A stretch of 64,000 nt of DNA, from assembly GCA_021613535.1 (NCBI GenBank), contig CP075492.1, positions 2,604,001-2,668,000 on the forward strand, written 5' to 3'. The DNA comes from Adineta vaga (lineage: Eukaryota; Rotifera). The translations under genes and the position numbers were made by a program. Each line of letters begins with the position of its first letter. Position 1 is the stretch's first letter. Under the pieces are notes generated by a model. The model was not told the DNA's origin, did no database searches, and saw nothing but the letters and a program-made list of their open reading frames with translations. Positions 48,006 through 59,883 of the stretch are shown piece after piece.

Positions 48006-48969
48006 ATGGGTAACGATGCATCGAAAGGTCATTCAGCAGCATTAAGTGATAAAGGTAAATTTTGACTTTAATTTCATTTTTCAAGAAATCATTTCATTTC
48101 ATTAGAAATCGCTGCATTAATAGCTAATTCAAGACTTAGTGGAAAAGGTAAGAAAATCCATGAAATCGTATGATTGTAGTTTCATTTTTCTCAATTTTTA
48201 TAGAAATTCAAAATATGTACGAAGTAAGTGAACAATATTTTGAAAAATTTTGTTATTCATGTTGTTGTTTTTTTAATTAAAGGAATTTCAAAAAAATGGT
48301 GGAGCAGGTGATGAAAAAATAAGTAAAGATGAATTTCGTCATTATTATAAAAAAACGATTGGACGCGATGATGATGACGAAATCTTAGTTGGGTAAAATT
48401 TATTAGATATTCTTTTTATGGAATTTTTGTTTTATATATTTATTTTAAAGTAATACATTTGCTGCGTTTGATGCTAATCATGATGGTTATATTAATTTTA
48501 CTGAATTTGTTTTTGCCGTTTTGGCACGTAGTAAAAGTGATATTAATAGTATTTTGGATTTCTCATTTGAAGTGTAAGTTTGTTTTTAAATAAGTTTCGA
48601 TAAGAAACAAACATAAGATTTTAATTTTTTGTAGAATGGATACATCAGGTGATGGACAATTAGTTTCGATGAATTGAAAATTTATTTAGAAAAAGCGGTA
48701 AGATTTTAAATAAACTTATGAATGTATATAATATAGAATTGTTTTGTTAAGATTACATTGGCTGTTGGATCTAAAGAAGCATCAACAATTGATAAAAATC
48801 AAGCTGCCAAAAGTATATTTCGAGAATTTCATCTTAATGAAACACAAAAAATAAATAAACAACAATTTATAGAAGGGTAATTGAATATTGAAATTTATTA
48901 TTAAAAAATCTTTCATTTAGATGTAAAAAGAACAAGGAACTCGTCAATATATTTACAGAACTTAAATAA
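48006..48969 (+). pseudogene. EF-hand calcium-sensor gene with one-base frameshift
   Basis: Eight small exons (48006-48054, 48106-48147, 48204-48223, 48283-48392, 48451-48573, 48635-48697, 48752-48876, 48921-48969) have good splice sites. The protein starts MGNDASKG, a possible N-myristoylation site, and has the canonical EF-hand loop DANHDGYINFTEF in exon 5. In exon 6 the next loop begins DTSGDGQL, but one base is missing near 48663, at loop position 9, so the frame meets TGA within a few codons, while the +1 frame reads on as FDELKIYL. Downstream exons remain open in the corrected phase. It is a neuronal-calcium-sensor-like or calcineurin-B-like protein. A recent loss-of-function allele or an assembly error would explain the intact downstream exons. 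Confidence 0.75.
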
Positions 48970-49771
48970 ACTCAACATTCGTTTTTTTTTCAATAACATA
49001 TCTCTAATGAACAAATTTTAAATATTTTTATAAGTAGTTGATTATCTGCTTTGTGTATCCGCGTTTTATTTTATCAATAAAAGAGATCTTTCGCTATCAA
49101 ATTCAATCGTTGAGCAATTAGAATTGAGAAACATGAATCTGATGTTGCTTTTCTTTTAACGACAACAATAATAATAATATAAATGAGCAGCTTAGTGGCA
49201 TAAATATAAAATACAATTTCTATAGAAAAGCGATAAGCAAATACATTTCAGTGTTTTCTTCATTGATAAAGTCAAGCATGTTTGGACGTCAGCAGGGTGT
49301 GTGGGATTACTGAATAAATATATGATACTCACACCCATCCACATCCTCAACTTATATTAAGTGCTGCTGTTGATGGATGAATTTGATGACGTAATGCTAC
49401 TGCAAGAATCGAAAAGCTTATAGTGTCTTTCAGAAGTTCTAAAGCACTTTTGAAGCACATCGTTCTTATACATTCAACAAAAGCAATGTCTTTGAAATTT
49501 TGCTAGATTATGATACATACTCAGTTTCAAGTTTATAGCTTTTTCCATAGTTATGGACGAGTAGCAACAGTAAAATGCACTATTTTTCAAATTTTTCGAT
49601 TCAATTTCGGAATGTATAATATATGAATGGTACCTCGATATCTCGACTTATAAGACACTATCATGAGTCACTAAATATATAATTGTTGGAGTAAACCAAC
49701 ATATTCTTTCCTTTATAAATAGAATGATAAAAGCACGATACTTGACAGTGTTACAATTCTCGTTGTCATAA
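48970..49771. other. Intergenic with telomere-like hairpin
   Basis: GCAGGGTGTGTGGGATTACTG at about 49292 faces CTCACACCCATCCACATCCT ending at 49349. The rest is AT-rich promoter-side sequence of the F-box gene. Confidence 0.6.
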
Positions 49772-51496
49772 ATGTCGCAAACGAAATTCGAATTCTTCCC
49801 AAATGAAATCTTACTTGATTGTTTTCAATATCTTAATATTATTCATATTTTTCAATCATTTGATCAATTAAATCATCATTTCGATTCTCTTATTCGAATT
49901 ATTCCATTTAGTTTAAATTTTCAAAATATTCAAAACAAATTTCAATGTGATCAATTCTGTAGAAAATTAGCAATTGATAAAACAATCAAAAATCAACTCT
50001 ATTCAATACATTCATCAAATAAAAATACATGTTATCCAGCACATCTATTTATTTCAAGATTTTCATTATCAGAATTTCCACATCTACGTTCAATAACTTT
50101 AGATAGATTCACGGAAAATAATTGGAAATTGATTGCTCCAGCATTATCTCTATTATCTGAATTGTCTTCTTTTCAAATGATTGATTGTTTTGAACTATCA
50201 GATTACATAATACCTCACTTACCAATATCCCAATTACATACATTAATGATTCCATTAATATCATTTCCCGAATCAATTTCAGATAATCAATTTTCATCAA
50301 TTATTCATCTAACAATTTATAACGGTAATTTAGATGATTTATTTATTCTGTTGAGTAATGCATCGAAACTAAATTACTTAAAAATAGAAAGTTTTTTCGA
50401 CGTTTACGAAAATCAGACAACGAATCATGATAGATGTATTAAGAGTTCTCTCAATAATCTAAAAACATTCCATATTGATGACTTTTATAATACATTGCCT
50501 TGTCTTTTCAAGTTCTTAGAACAAATGCCAAATTTGGAGAATTTAATAATTACAGCTTGTAATGATCCTCTCATCATAAATGCTTCTAAATGGCAAAATT
50601 TCATAACTTCTTCATTACTTCATTTAAAGGATTTCAAATTCACATTTCATATCTATAATTTTCCACGAGACGATATTGATGAACAAAGTTTAAAAGAATT
50701 TCAAAACGATTTTTGGTGTAAACAACATCATTGGCACACAGAATATGCAATATCAACATCTTCAGCATTGATTTATACTATACCATATCTATGGGATAAA
50801 TTTGAACTTTTATCTGCTAAAAAACGGTATAATAATGGATTAATTAATCATGTGAATATATTTGATAATGTAAAAGATTTAACACTTCATCATCGTGCAT
50901 TAACTGAAAAAACTCAATATTATTTTTCTAATATTGATTCGTTATCACTTGGAAATCCACATCTATTACGTGATGAAAAAGTTGGGATGAATCAATCGCA
51001 TATACCATATCTTCAAACAATGATTGATTTGTCAAATATCAAACATTTACGTCTGTTCAGTACCTTACGATTTGAAACAAACGATGTATTGAAAGAAATC
51101 TTGAAATTGACAACAAAAATGACTTCGTTAGAAGGTACATTAGCTGATTTAATACGTTGGTTTAACGATGATGAATTATGCAAATATTTCAATCAATCGA
51201 TTCAGAAATTGAATATATCATATGATTCATTTGAAAATTCAGATCAACTAGAACAATTCTGTAAAATATTCGAGAATCTTTGTCATCTTCAATTTTCTTC
51301 AAATGAATCAGATACATTATTTTTAATCAAACACTTACCGAAATTAACATACATAGAAATACATCAATGTTCAGAGAGTTATGCAATATCTTGGCTTAAA
51401 CAGGAAGTGAAAAAACTTCATTTGGATATAACTGCTGATTTCAATGATGATGATGATTTTCCTCATCGTTTATTTATTTGGATTGATCGAAATTAA
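49772..51496 (+). CDS. F-box protein with LRR-like repeats
   Basis: A single-exon frame of 574 codons. Residues 5-45 (FFPNEILLDCFQYLNIIHIFQSFDQL) fit an F-box, which docks to Skp1 in SCF ubiquitin ligases. The rest is a long series of irregular leucine-rich segments (LRSITLDRF, LHTLMIPL, LKYLKIESF and others), matching substrate-binding LRRs. No signal peptide or transmembrane helix is seen. Bdelloid genomes contain many proteins of this layout. The target is unknown. The C terminus is acidic (ADFNDDDDFPH). Confidence 0.8.
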   Translation: MSQTKFEFFPNEILLDCFQYLNIIHIFQSFDQLNHHFDSLIRIIPFSLNFQNIQNKFQCDQFCRKLAIDKTIKNQLYSIHSSNKNTCYPAHLFISRFSLSEFPHLRSITLDRFTENNWKLIAPALSLLSELSSFQMIDCFELSDYIIPHLPISQLHTLMIPLISFPESISDNQFSSIIHLTIYNGNLDDLFILLSNASKLNYLKIESFFDVYENQTTNHDRCIKSSLNNLKTFHIDDFYNTLPCLFKFLEQMPNLENLIITACNDPLIINASKWQNFITSSLLHLKDFKFTFHIYNFPRDDIDEQSLKEFQNDFWCKQHHWHTEYAISTSSALIYTIPYLWDKFELLSAKKRYNNGLINHVNIFDNVKDLTLHHRALTEKTQYYFSNIDSLSLGNPHLLRDEKVGMNQSHIPYLQTMIDLSNIKHLRLFSTLRFETNDVLKEILKLTTKMTSLEGTLADLIRWFNDDELCKYFNQSIQKLNISYDSFENSDQLEQFCKIFENLCHLQFSSNESDTLFLIKHLPKLTYIEIHQCSESYAISWLKQEVKKLHLDITADFNDDDDFPHRLFIWIDRN

Positions 51497-52720
51497 ATAG
51501 GAATTTTACACAACTTGTCGAGATAGTATTTATACAAGAATTACATTGGATTTTACTTTCATCAATAAATATGTGTTAGAGAACATTTTCTGTATGTCAT
51601 CGTTTTACTTTGAATTTTTTAAGCTTGAACAAAAAAATATTCTTTTCTTCTTGACTCAATACAGACTTCAATTTTCATTTGTTCTACCTATGATTTACAA
51701 AACTATTAACACCATCATTTCTTCTGGCAAAAAAGCAATTACCGTCAGTTTCGGTGAATATTTTCATAAAAATTATGACAACATCTGTTGCATTACTATA
51801 ATAGTATGCGTATATTAAATTGTTGATGATCCACATCACTTCACTTTTTTTGCTTTGCGTATATTTACTAGTATTCATGGCGCTTGATACTCTCTGTCTG
51901 GAAAAGCAAAGCACTTCTAGTATTCTCGTAGCTTGTCTCACCCACACCCACACCCATACCCACCCACCCTAAAATTCATTCAAAATTCGCCGTAGTTTTG
52001 TGTAAGTATAGAAAATGACGACGCGACATACGATAAAATAACTAACATATCACTCCCGTTTTACCGGTGTTTAGTACTATGGTATATATTAAAAGAAATG
52101 TACGTAATTGCTTCGTGTTTCCAAGAGTTCTTATATAGCCATTGTGACGTAATAACTAATCTTAGAATGTATTTACTATTCTTGGGTACATAAAAAAGAG
52201 AAATATTAGGAGTCCATGATTTTTTTACCATTGGAAAGTTAATTTAGTTCGCGAATGAAAATAATTCCCTAAAAACATTTTAATTTTTCAATAATTTGAA
52301 CCCGACACAAATATCTATGTTTTTTATAATAAAATATTTCAAGGTTTGCAAATCTGCATTAGTTATCATATTTTATTGATTCACAAGAAAAAGAACTGAC
52401 AAATATGAAGAAAAATCTCTTTTATAGAGACGAGCAAATATTTCATTTATTTTTATAAAGAATGAAAGTGAAATATAATATATACTGCATCGGTAATGAC
52501 AAACATTCGGTTTTTCGCATATTGAGACGTTACTTTATACTAACGATACGGGGAAGCTTGTCTTCATTTTAGAAAGTAAAGATGAAATAAAACTTTTAGT
52601 CGAGTATACTTTGTTTTATTTACGAAGATAAAAGAATTTTTTATATTTACAACTGTTGCTAAAAAATAACATAGAAATTTTGGCAGTCAGTTTTTAATCT
52701 TTTAGTTTACGATCATACTA
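51497..52720. other. Intergenic with C-rich telomere-like tract
   Basis: CTCACCCACACCCACACCCATACCCACCCACCC at 51937-51969 (quoted in part) is the longest uninterrupted telomere-like tract in the window, without an obvious G-rich partner nearby. No gene is recognised on either side. Confidence 0.6.
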
Positions 52721-55700
52721 ATGGCTGAAATTAAATTTGTATCAAAAGCCACGCAAACAGCATCTGCTGATCTTCAAGACGAATGCTGGATTCAACAAAT
52801 GCCTTCTCATCAAAGGTCGAACCTCGAAGGCCATCAGCTAGTATGGTGCGACAATAACGAAGTAATTCAGGACACTGAAAACATTATTACTCTTGCAAAA
52901 TTAAGAAGCATCGTGGATTATACAAAACTGTTTGATGATGTTTCGTCTTGTCGTCGTTATATCGAGCAGACATGCAGCACTACGACATTCCTCGTCTGTG
53001 TCGGTAATATGGCATTCAGTCTAATTCCACAAGTACATGAATTGAACAATATTAAATCAATTTATATTCACCGTAAAAGGAAATCATCAGATTTATCGCA
53101 AACTCTGGCTAATTTCTCGAAAGTAAGACTTTTCAAGATGAGCAAAAATGTATTTGATGTAAGTGTACAAACGTTCTTTTTTTGTGTTTTAAAGGTTAAA
53201 TCAGAACATATCACTGCTCAATCAGTACTCAATGTACTTACTGATGATGTAAACACATATTGTAAAGAAGAAAAAAAACGTATTTTTAATCAAAATGATG
53301 AGAATGAGAGTTCCTCACTTGATGACTATCGATATTGTTGGTGGCCACAGTTTATCAATATGCTATGTAAATTACCATATCATCTATTAGAGACAGATGA
53401 CGCTCGTCAAAAGTTAATTTCACATGTACGACAATATTATCGAGATAATGAAAGCGAACAGAAATTGTTGGATGATTTTCAAGAAACTTACACTCCGGAA
53501 AATGCAATTTGGTGGTACACTCGTGACACATTCTTCTATCGCCTTCTTAACAAAGCACTTCGACAGCATAACATTGAAGATGTTACTCTATTTGGATTTT
53601 ACTTGAAAGATCTCTATAATCAACTGAAACCTTTACACAAAAGTTTTCTATCTGCGCATTCGAACGAGCAAGTCATTAAATTCTATCGTGGGCAACTTAT
53701 ATCACTCAAAGATATAAAAAAAATTCAAGCGGCCAATTACTACAGTATTACAATAAGTAGTCTTTTTTCGACTAGTATCGATCGCAATGTCGCATTGTTT
53801 GAACTAAATCCATCGGAGGATCATAAAGAGCCCGGGCTGGAATATGTTTTATTCGAAATCGAAGTTGATACTGGAAAGCGGTCATTACCGTTTGGAAACA
53901 TCACACATCTGTCCAATTTTCCAAGTGAACAGGAAATCTTACTAATGGTTGGAACTCATTTAAAAGTTGTAAAAGTAGTGTATGAAGAAGAAAGAAAGTT
54001 TTATTTAATAGAATTGACACTTGCTGATAACCTTTCTTCGGAAGAAGATAATGAAAAGACTAATAGTTCTCTAAGTGATCTTCTAAAGAACTGCATATAC
54101 AAAACTATGAATGGATTGGAAAAAGCAAACATCACAGAAATTAATTGCATCTTTGATAAATTAAGTGGAATATTTCTGACGGAAAAAAATTGGCTTGAAG
54201 GTTCTAGATATCATTGTCTGGGAAATCATTACAAATTTCATCGGGAAAGCTATCGTACAGCTCTTCCTTATTATGAACAAGCTATAAATGTATATCAAAT
54301 ATTTCTAACGGATTCAGAATTAGAACTACGATTACTCATCGCAAATTGTTATCGATACATTGGTGACATTTACAAAAACAATATAAAAGATAAAATGCTG
54401 GCAAGAAAACATTATGATCTCTCAATATCCATGTTAGAAAGTTTACTTGCAACTATTGAATCGTCTAATCAACGAGTCAAAGCATACGAAATTATAATTA
54501 TCACTTGTATTGAAAAAGGTAAAGTTCTTGAAAATGACGTTGAAAAACAAGAGAATTCACAAAAAATTATCACTTGCAAAAAAGCGCAGGTGCAAGAAAT
54601 GGTAAAAGCAAACAACAACATGCCAGTACCTATAAGTAAGTATGTTATTTTTGGCAGATTCTAATATCACGTCTAGCCTATTGTTTTTCAAGAGAACTAT
54701 ATACGTAGAGACTTCGTTCAGTTTCACTTGAATTCAACTGTATTAAGTTTTGAATTGTGATGATCTTCGTTTCTGATAAGAATTTCTTCGAATAATGCTG
54801 AATAAAAATTTATAGGTTCTCTGGTCACAAGTGAACGTGTTTTTTATGTCATATGGTTGGATTCTGCTCTTAGTACTTCACCAGAGCTTATAGAAACACG
54901 AAAAAAGTTAAAAGAGTTATTCGACGAACAAGTTCTGGCGTATGATAAAGCAAATGAATGCAATGTATCGATTCAAAACAAGATACATGATAAAATTATA
55001 TTTGTGATCGAAATACAAATCGCAAGATCAGTTGTGTATTTGTTACATGACTTACCGCAGATCTATCGGATTCTGATTTATTCCACGAATGAAGAAGTAA
55101 ATGAACAATGGATGACTTATTATTCGAAAGTAAGAATATAGTTATTCTATGTAACAATATCTAGTTGTCTATTCAAATTCATAGATTCGAGTCATGGTTT
55201 TTACGCCGGATTTATTAATTGAAAACGTTCTGGAACTCATGGATGAAAATGTGAAACAGGATAGAGAAGAGGAACAACGAAAAAGGTAATAACTTTAAAA
55301 TGACTGGACAATAATGTACGAGCAAAGTTATTTCTAAGCCTTATAGAACTTATAGAATGTAATAATCACTTCTCTTTTTAATGAAAACTCCACATAATAA
55401 AAAAAAGAAGAAAAACTCCACTCCAAAAGCTTCTCATGTTATACATATTTATTGAGCTTACTCACATATGCAGAATGTATCTATTTCAGAATAAGATCCA
55501 CGCTCATATGGAGGGAGAAAGAGATGATATCATTATCGTTACAAAAGTGCACGGAAACGAGATATTTCTGTAGAGTCGTATATATTAAGATCTCGTCTCG
55601 AAACAACTGTTACCTGTCTTAGTTGCATTTTGTCATTTAGAATTCAAATTACGCTTTAAATATTGGATTCTTACAGTTCGAACTCAGAAACGATCCGCCC

Positions 55701-56553
55701 AAGTAACATCGAAAACAATAAAAGATATGTCGAGATGTCGAAAGATTCCTTATTATATTCTCACTTTTTCGCCTTCGTCAAATTCAAATTAACCATATGA
55801 GTTAAAAACGAGTAATTGTGAGCGTAATAGAAACCAATTGTCTAGGATTTTTCATGGTATTATTTCAGGTTTGGTGCTTCGAGCCAACCAATCTTATGGC
55901 TGAAAGATTTAAGAAACACGCCTCTGGTATCTCTAGAAGACGCAGTCGAGCCTTTACGAAGTACTTTTCCGAGGGTGAATATGTCCGCCCGCGTTGCTAA
56001 ATATAGAATAGGAAAACCTCCTGATGGACTAACGATTGATGAATCAGCGGCAATCCAAATTTATGAAACGGGAGGGTCGGGATTAAATCAAAGAATATAT
56101 GATATTCTCAATCGAGTTCTCTTTGATCAAGATCGAGACCAAATGCAACCATATCTCTCCTATTTGAAATTATTATTAACAGCATTGTGGAAGCTGCCAT
56201 CTTTTCAAGGAACTATTTGTTATGAAGAGCAAGCAGATGTGAGTAATCAATATCGGAAAGGACAAAAAGGAATCTGGTGGCAAATTACAGCTACAAGGAT
56301 CGATTCGCGTAAGCTTCGGAAAACAACCCTTTTCGGACTATCAAAGCAGAAAACTATGTTTTCAATTCAATGTGAAAATGGGAAACCAGTAAAAAAACAT
56401 TTATATGTTCCGTATGATGAAATTTTGTTATTACCTGGCTTCCAGTATGAAGTGCTAGGTGTTCAACAAGTAAACGCCGATTTTCACATAATTACTTTAA
56501 AAGAAATTGAATCAGAATTTCCTTTGATTTCACCGTCTTTCGAATTATCGTAA
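52721..56553 (+). CDS. Double ADP-ribosyltransferase: active ART-TPR plus degenerate ART
   Basis: Exons 52721-54635, 54816-55129, 55185-55285 and 55869-56553 join in phase to 1,004 residues. The first part has an alpha/beta domain starting LVWCDNNE, then an ART with Arg323 (FYRGQ), Ser350 (FSTS) and Glu403-Gln-Glu405 (PSEQEILL), and two or more TPR-like repeats. The second part has another WLD-type alpha/beta domain (VIWLDSAL) and the WLKDLRNTPLVSLEDAVEPL lead-in of a second ART. There the Arg is Tyr (56221), the Ser site is Ala (56290) and the first Glu is Tyr (56413), while the second Glu (56419) is kept. Exon 2 has no in-frame ATG, so it must join upstream. If the GTAATA donor at 55286 is not used, the protein ends at 55289 (777 residues). 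The 583-nt last intron is unusually long here. Confidence 0.65.
55290..55868. other. Probable long intron of the double-ART gene
   Basis: No independent exon or start codon is seen. The stretch begins after a GTAATA donor and ends in TTATTTCAG. If the genes are separate, this would be the intergenic spacer and the 5' end of the second gene would be missing. Confidence 0.5.
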
Positions 56554-58004
56554 TTTAAAAATACTGTCTGTTTTCATTTTATAAATTACAAACAAGAAGT
56601 TGTCACTCATTCTTTTGAATACGAATTTAAACGTTTGAATTCTCCCGGATGTTATTTTTATTCAATTCCATTAAAGTTAATTAACAAAATAACGCTCATC
56701 GAGAGTGACTCACTCAGCTCTCAACTTCTAATCGTTCAATCTTTTCAACGTTAAGTATAGCGGTCTTATCACTCGCAGAGCACAAGATAGACGAGAATTT
56801 TACATCTCCTGATAGTCGTAAATATCTATTTATCATTTTTGTTTTATTATATTCGAATAGAATTTATAAAGACACAATGTAAAATTATTGTTAGGTATCA
56901 AGCGATGTGGTTTAATCTTTAGGCGAGTCGTTGCATTGGACCATAATAGTAGTCACGCATCCATGACATTTAATAGGCCATAATTTTGTTTACACGGCGC
57001 CTTCGACCGGCTATAGCAACTGATCGAACGGTCAGCAACTGATGAGAAACTTTATCGATTTCATAAAATTCATTTGAACAGTTTCCACATAAAGCATCCG
57101 ATTGAAAAAAATACTTTGTTGTTGAATACATCTGGGCTTGGAATGTAACATAGAACTACCAAAGCACGAACTTCTGCATACGATAATGATGACCAATTCT
57201 GATAGTTACGATACCGTTGTATGTCACTGTCTGTGTATTCGATTGCAGTACATACAGTATTAAAATAATACATAAGTCTCTTGAGGGTGGGTGTAGGTGA
57301 CAGAAGAAAGTACACCTACGCCCTTTCATATTTTCGAACAATAGTAACATTCGTTGATATGTATGAAACATTATAGATATATAACCAACCTGGATTGTAG
57401 AATGACAATTAATAATAAAGATCTTCATAAATAAGAAGAAAAAGATTTGCTTCATTTTTCTAGATCAACTACTGTTGAAATAAAGAACGATTCGACTGAA
57501 AACATTTTTTAATTAAATAAAATCTAAATATAATTATGTGCTATTTTATTTACATCTTTTTCTTTCTTAATGTATTCTGAAGTAAATGCTAACTGGAAGA
57601 TTCTATCGTGCTTGAACATCTGATAGGTAGGAGATAATTGTTTTCTTTGATGACTCACAATATGCTATATTATTTCAATCAAATTGTATACACTTTGATA
57701 CGTTTATTTTAGTAGCAAAGTGAATTTCAATCTAGTTTGAATACAACTTTCGAGTAGTACATGTATGAGAACAAAGTGATATCAAAATATAAATATATAT
57801 ATATGAAAGTGCTGCACGAATAGGATTAATGCAATTCCAAATTCAAATAAGGCGAAAAACCTTGATCATAGTTGTGAAATAACGAGCGAGGCTTTTTTTC
57901 GTTCTTTTTATTGCGACAATTATTGTGATAGAAAAGCACGAGGTAATGTATTTGTATAAATTATTCTCGATTTTTTCTTCATCAATCGACAGTAAAATAA
58001 CAAT
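56554..58004. other. Intergenic with telomere-like hairpin
   Basis: TTGAGGGTGGGTGTAGGTGACAG at 57281 faces GTACACCTACGCCCTTTC ending at 57327. A TA run is at about 57790-57803. Otherwise AT-rich with no gene. Confidence 0.6.
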
Positions 58005-58402
58005 ATGTAAGTTCTTCTGTTATATCTTCAAATACTACACTTTCTTCTTCTCATTCGAATGATAATATGTGAAAAAAACTTATCTAGCTGTTTTACTTTT
58101 TAGGGAAGAACTAAAATTAGCACCATTTGAAAGTAAATCATGGCCTGATTTAGTTGGTAAGCCAGTAGATGAAGCTATTGAAGAAATCAAACGTGAAAAT
58201 CCAGGTAAGAGAATATCTCTATGCTTGAATAAACTAAATAATCTTCAGATCATTTTCATAGTGTCTTTGTCTATTTATTTTAGATTATCAAGTGGAAAAA
58301 TTAGCACTTCACTCGCCTATGAAACTAAACTTACGACCTACTCGTGTACGAGTTTTCTTTGATGAACTAAATAAAGTTGCACGACCACCACAAACTGGCT
58401 GA
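58005..58402 (+). CDS. Potato inhibitor I-family serine protease inhibitor
   Basis: Three exons give 73 residues. The start codon is split: A-T at 58005-58006, then a 97-nt intron (58007-58103), then G opening exon 2 (58104-58204). Intron 2 is 58205-58283 and exon 3 is 58284-58402. The protein has the family hallmarks: SWPDLVGKPVDEAIEEIKRENP at the N-terminal helix, then the reactive loop before TRVRVFFDELNKVARPP and a terminal Gly. Potato inhibitor I (eglin-like) proteins block subtilisin/chymotrypsin-type proteases. No signal peptide, so it would act inside the cell unless an upstream exon exists. The P1 residue would be near the Met-Lys of HSPMKLNL. Confidence 0.8.
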
Positions 58403-58613
58403 ACATTCAAAATATTATACATAAACATTACATTTGTTTTTAATTTTGAACTAGATGACTTGCCGTTAGTCGTTGCAAAGACTTTTAAAAGTAATTAATA
58501 ACCCATGACTGTTCTCTATATTATTTCAGAACCAGATAAATATTTTTTTGAATAGGTTACGTGAATGAGGGTTAATTTGAATGAGAATATAAAAGGAATC
58601 CCTATCCTCACCT

Positions 58614-59521
58614 TCAGTATGGTTTTATGTTATCATTAAACAGAAGAAAAAGAAAAAAGAACAATAAAAGATGTGGAGAATAGGACATGATGAATGATGA
58701 ATTACGAGAAATTTTATCGAGAAATATTTTGACAGTTTCATGTACTTTATCAATAGCTGCAACATTGTACGAATCTGAATAATTAGCGCCTGTTGATACA
58801 AAACCATGTTTCATGTTTGAATATGTTTCATATTGACATTGGCTAGATACTCTTGAACTTGCCGATTGTTCTATTACAGTTGAAATATTAGGCTGCAATG
58901 GTGGATCATCACCAGCAGCTATAAAAAAGACTGGTTGTTGTAAATTCTTAACCTCATCTTCTGTCAACCATGCACCATGAATAGAAATGCCCGTAACAAA
59001 GAGATTCGAAAGATTCGAACAAGCACGAGCAACTTGTAAACCACCCCAACAGAAACCGATGAGAGCAATACGACGAGATGATGATAATGATGTATTTCGA
59101 AGCCAAGAAGCAATAGTTTTCAAATCGATTGATACTTGTGACCAATTACCAACTTGAGCAACCCATGCTATTAGATGAGGTGTTGTTACTGATGCCGATT
59201 TACCACGATAAAAATCTGGCATAACAACTTGAACTTCATATTCAGCAGCAAGTCGATCACAAAATACACGTGTTTGACTTATATTAAATCCATAAATATC
59301 ATAAAAAACAATTATGGAGAGATCTTTTAATGAATTTGTATTACTACCAACTGTATAAACGTCCATGTCTTCTACTCGAACGATTTCACCTTTTGCATAA
59401 GTATCATTCCATAAACCAATTGAGTAACATTCTAACAGAAAAATCGTCTTTATTCGATTTTTTAACATATGAACTTACTTAAAAAATGTAGTAATAGAAT
59501 TAATAAATAGAAAATTTTCAT
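58614..59521 (-). CDS. Dienelactone hydrolase-family protein, secreted or anchored
   Basis: Exon 1 (59479-59521) encodes a hydrophobic signal peptide (MKIFYLLILLLHFL). A 47-nt intron (59432-59478) leads in phase to exon 2 (58614-59431), giving 286 residues. The alpha/beta-hydrolase nucleophile is Cys in GFCWGG, the acid is in AAGDDPP and the catalytic His in NMKHGFV, the Cys-Asp-His triad of dienelactone hydrolases. The C terminus is strongly hydrophobic (HLLLFFFLFLLF), fitting a GPI signal or membrane tail. Several N-glycosylation sites support a secretory route. The physiological substrate is not evident. Confidence 0.82.
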
Positions 59522-59883
59522 TGTTTTAGTGACTTTTTTCAACAATTCAAGATAAGAGTCCACACAAAAGCAAAAAAGACTATTTATAAGATACTTGTAA
59601 AATATATTATCAGTATGTGACAAGGCAGAACAAGAAAAAAAAATACACGACATTAAAAGAAATGACGTTTGATAACTATTTTAATCCAGTATTGATGATT
59701 TTATTACTGAAATATGTTTGTTATACACAAATGATATTTTTATTGCATCGAGTACATTATTCAAACAATGCTACATCTGCAATCTCTGCATAAGAAAAGC
59801 AATTATTGTTAATATTTGCATTTTTCTATGATGCCTTTCTTTTATAATCACTTCATACGAAATTCTTATCTATATATATAATG
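59522..59883. other. Intergenic
   Basis: Promoter region of the hydrolase and 3' region of the next minus-strand gene. A short TATATA run is at about 59872-59880. No gene is seen. Confidence 0.55.
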
